The position numbers and the translations under genes are program-made. Positions 4,263 to 5,657 of a DNA stretch of 5,657 nt are shown here, one piece after another. Under the pieces are notes generated by a model. That model worked only from the letters and a program-made list of their open reading frames with translations, had not been told where the DNA came from and made no database searches. Origin of the DNA: Chloroflexota bacterium (lineage in GTDB: Bacteria; Chloroflexota; Limnocylindria; Limnocylindrales; CSP1-4). The stretch is taken from assembly GCA_030271555.1 (NCBI GenBank), contig JARXKQ010000091.1, positions 1-5,657 of the forward strand, read 5' to 3'. The number at the start of each line of letters is the position of its first letter. The first letter of the stretch is position 1.

Positions 4263-5657
4263 ATGCAGAGTCGCGGGCCACGCCGGGCGGCGCGCCACGA
4301 CGATCGCGTAGCCGGGCGCGGCAAGCGATCGAACAGCCGCCTCTACGTCGCCATTTCCATGGTCATCTTTGGCGGATTTGCGCTCGTCGGCCTGATCGGG
4401 CTGATCGGAACAGTCGGCCTTTTCGCCATTTACAGCCAGGGGCTGCCACCCACGAGCGACCTGGGCAACCTCCAGTTCCTGAGCGAATCGGTCGTGTATG
4501 ACCGCACCGGAACCGTGGAGCTGGCCCGCTTCAACGCCGGCGAGCGGCGCGAGCCGGTCACGTTCGACGAAGTGCCGCCCATCCTGATCGATGCCACGAC
4601 ATCGACAGAGGACAAGTCGTTCTGGACCAACAGCGGGGTCGATCCCGTCGGGATCATGAGCGCGATGCTCGACACCATCCGCGGCCGCGAGCGCGGAGCG
4701 TCAACGATCACCCAGCAGCTCGTCCGCCAGCGATTGCTCGACCCTGACCTCGTGCGCGACCCGGGCCGCGTCATCGAACGCAAGATCAAGGAGATCATCC
4801 AGTCGGTGCGCGTCACCCAGGCGTATCCGGGCGAAGCAGGCAAGCAGCGCATCATCGAGGCCTACCTCAACCAGAACTACTACGGCAACGGCTCCTACGG
4901 TGTCATGTCGGCGGCGAAGGGCTACTTCGGCGTCGACTCGCTCAGCCAGTTGACGCTTGGCCAGGTCGCGCTTCTCGCGGCGCTGCCCAAGTCGCCCTCG
5001 ACGTACGACTTGGTGCGCAACGCCGACGTCGCCGACGACTGGACGCTGTACGTGCCGCTCAATGAGAGCGTGCCGATCGTCTTCCGGCGCAACGAAATCC
5101 TGAGGAACATGGCAGAGGATCCCAGTCGTATGGTGCTGACCCAGGGTCAGTACACGCCTGAACAACTACTCGCCGCGACGCGGGAGCCGATCATCCTCGC
5201 GCCCCAGACCGCGCGGCCGGGTCAGCAGTGGCTGGCGCCTCATTTCGTCTGGGCGCTGCGCGACGAGCTTGCTGTGAAGCTGTGCGGACCCGACGCGGAC
5301 ACCTGCCCGCAGCTCGAGCAGGGCGGCCTGCGCATCACATCTTCGCTCGACTACAACCTGCAGAAGATCGCGGAGAAGTGGGTGACGGCCGGCGTGTTCC
5401 TGCCGCACGAGACGGACCCTGAGGCGTACGCCGCGCAGATCGGCGTGCCCTTCGAGCCGTGGATGAAGAAGCTCGAGAAGCTCCAGGTGAACAACGGCGC
5501 GATGATCGCGCTCGACTACCAGACGGGCGAAGTCCTGGCCTACGTCGGCAGCGCGGGCTATTACCGCGACGACAAAACGACGCCGCAGTTCCAGCCGCAG
5601 TTCGACGTGCTCGCCAACGGCTGGCGCCAGCCGGGCAGCGCGTTCAAGCCGTTCAAC
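4263..5657 (+). CDS. Class A penicillin-binding protein (GT51 glycosyltransferase plus transpeptidase), 5' part, 3' end outside window
   Basis: A bifunctional peptidoglycan synthase anchored in the membrane; the first 465 residues are present and the frame is still open at the edge. A basic cytoplasmic tail (1-26) is followed by a membrane segment, about 28-57. The GT51 domain, about 75-250, shows its five motifs: TEDKSFW (115-121) with catalytic E116; GASTITQQLVRQ (145-156); RKIKE (173-177); the segment 195-223 from QRIIEAYLNQ to GYFG; and LTLGQVALLAALPKSP (230-245). The canonical His of motif 1 (EDxxFxxHxG) is Asn (N123). A linker with a Cys pair (C341, C348) leads to GGLRITSSLDYNLQ (354-367). 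The transpeptidase domain then begins with NNGAMIALDYQTGEVLAYVGS (410-430) and reaches SAFK (459-462), whose S459 is the acyl-enzyme serine. The SxN and KTG motifs lie beyond the window. The ATG has GGGAG 3 nt upstream and no in-frame ATG or GTG close by. It resembles the PBP1a/PonA group. Confidence 0.95.
   Translation, partial: MQSRGPRRAARHDDRVAGRGKRSNSRLYVAISMVIFGGFALVGLIGLIGTVGLFAIYSQGLPPTSDLGNLQFLSESVVYDRTGTVELARFNAGERREPVTFDEVPPILIDATTSTEDKSFWTNSGVDPVGIMSAMLDTIRGRERGASTITQQLVRQRLLDPDLVRDPGRVIERKIKEIIQSVRVTQAYPGEAGKQRIIEAYLNQNYYGNGSYGVMSAAKGYFGVDSLSQLTLGQVALLAALPKSPSTYDLVRNADVADDWTLYVPLNESVPIVFRRNEILRNMAEDPSRMVLTQGQYTPEQLLAATREPIILAPQTARPGQQWLAPHFVWALRDELAVKLCGPDADTCPQLEQGGLRITSSLDYNLQKIAEKWVTAGVFLPHETDPEAYAAQIGVPFEPWMKKLEKLQVNNGAMIALDYQTGEVLAYVGSAGYYRDDKTTPQFQPQFDVLANGWRQPGSAFKPFN

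Noticed and set aside
4701..5165. 154-codon open frame on the minus strand
   Set aside because: It is antisense to the GT51 domain, whose conserved motifs clearly show the plus strand is coding.

Overview
The window is a gene-dense, high-GC bacterial segment with almost no non-coding DNA. It holds five protein genes, two of them cut by the window edges. Gene content (GT51 penicillin-binding protein, copper lysyl oxidase, split-barrel flavin/F420-type oxidase, TyrRS with an S4 domain) and the sequence style suggest a free-living high-GC Terrabacteria lineage, perhaps Chloroflexota or an actinobacterial relative. That placement is an impression from motif style, not a measurement.

Layout. (1) 1..549 (+): the C-terminal 182 residues of a HisC-type histidinol-phosphate aminotransferase. 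(2) 523..4236 (-): a tightly packed three-gene unit read right to left: tyrS (4236..2944), a secreted lysyl oxidase-like copper enzyme (2939..996), and a small PPOX-family split-barrel protein (999..523). The tyrS-oxidase gap is 4 nt, and the oxidase stop overlaps a TTG start of the PPOX gene (TTGA), so the three are almost certainly co-transcribed and probably translationally coupled. The PPOX gene runs 27 bp into the end of hisC, tail to tail. (3) 4263..5657 (+): the first 465 residues of a class A penicillin-binding protein, divergent from tyrS across only 26 bp. The window ends just after its transpeptidase SxxK motif.

How they relate. hisC serves histidine synthesis, tyrS translation, and the PBP cell-wall assembly. 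The oxidase is the unusual member. It has an export signal, all three copper-binding histidines, and the Lys and Tyr that form the lysine tyrosylquinone cofactor, so it is probably a working extracytoplasmic lysine/amine oxidase. It carries large N- and C-terminal regions that I cannot assign. By hand-sampled lines its GC is clearly lower than that of its neighbours. No RNA genes, mobile elements, CRISPR arrays or long repeats were seen, and there is no gene-free stretch over 300 bases; the largest gap is 26 bp.
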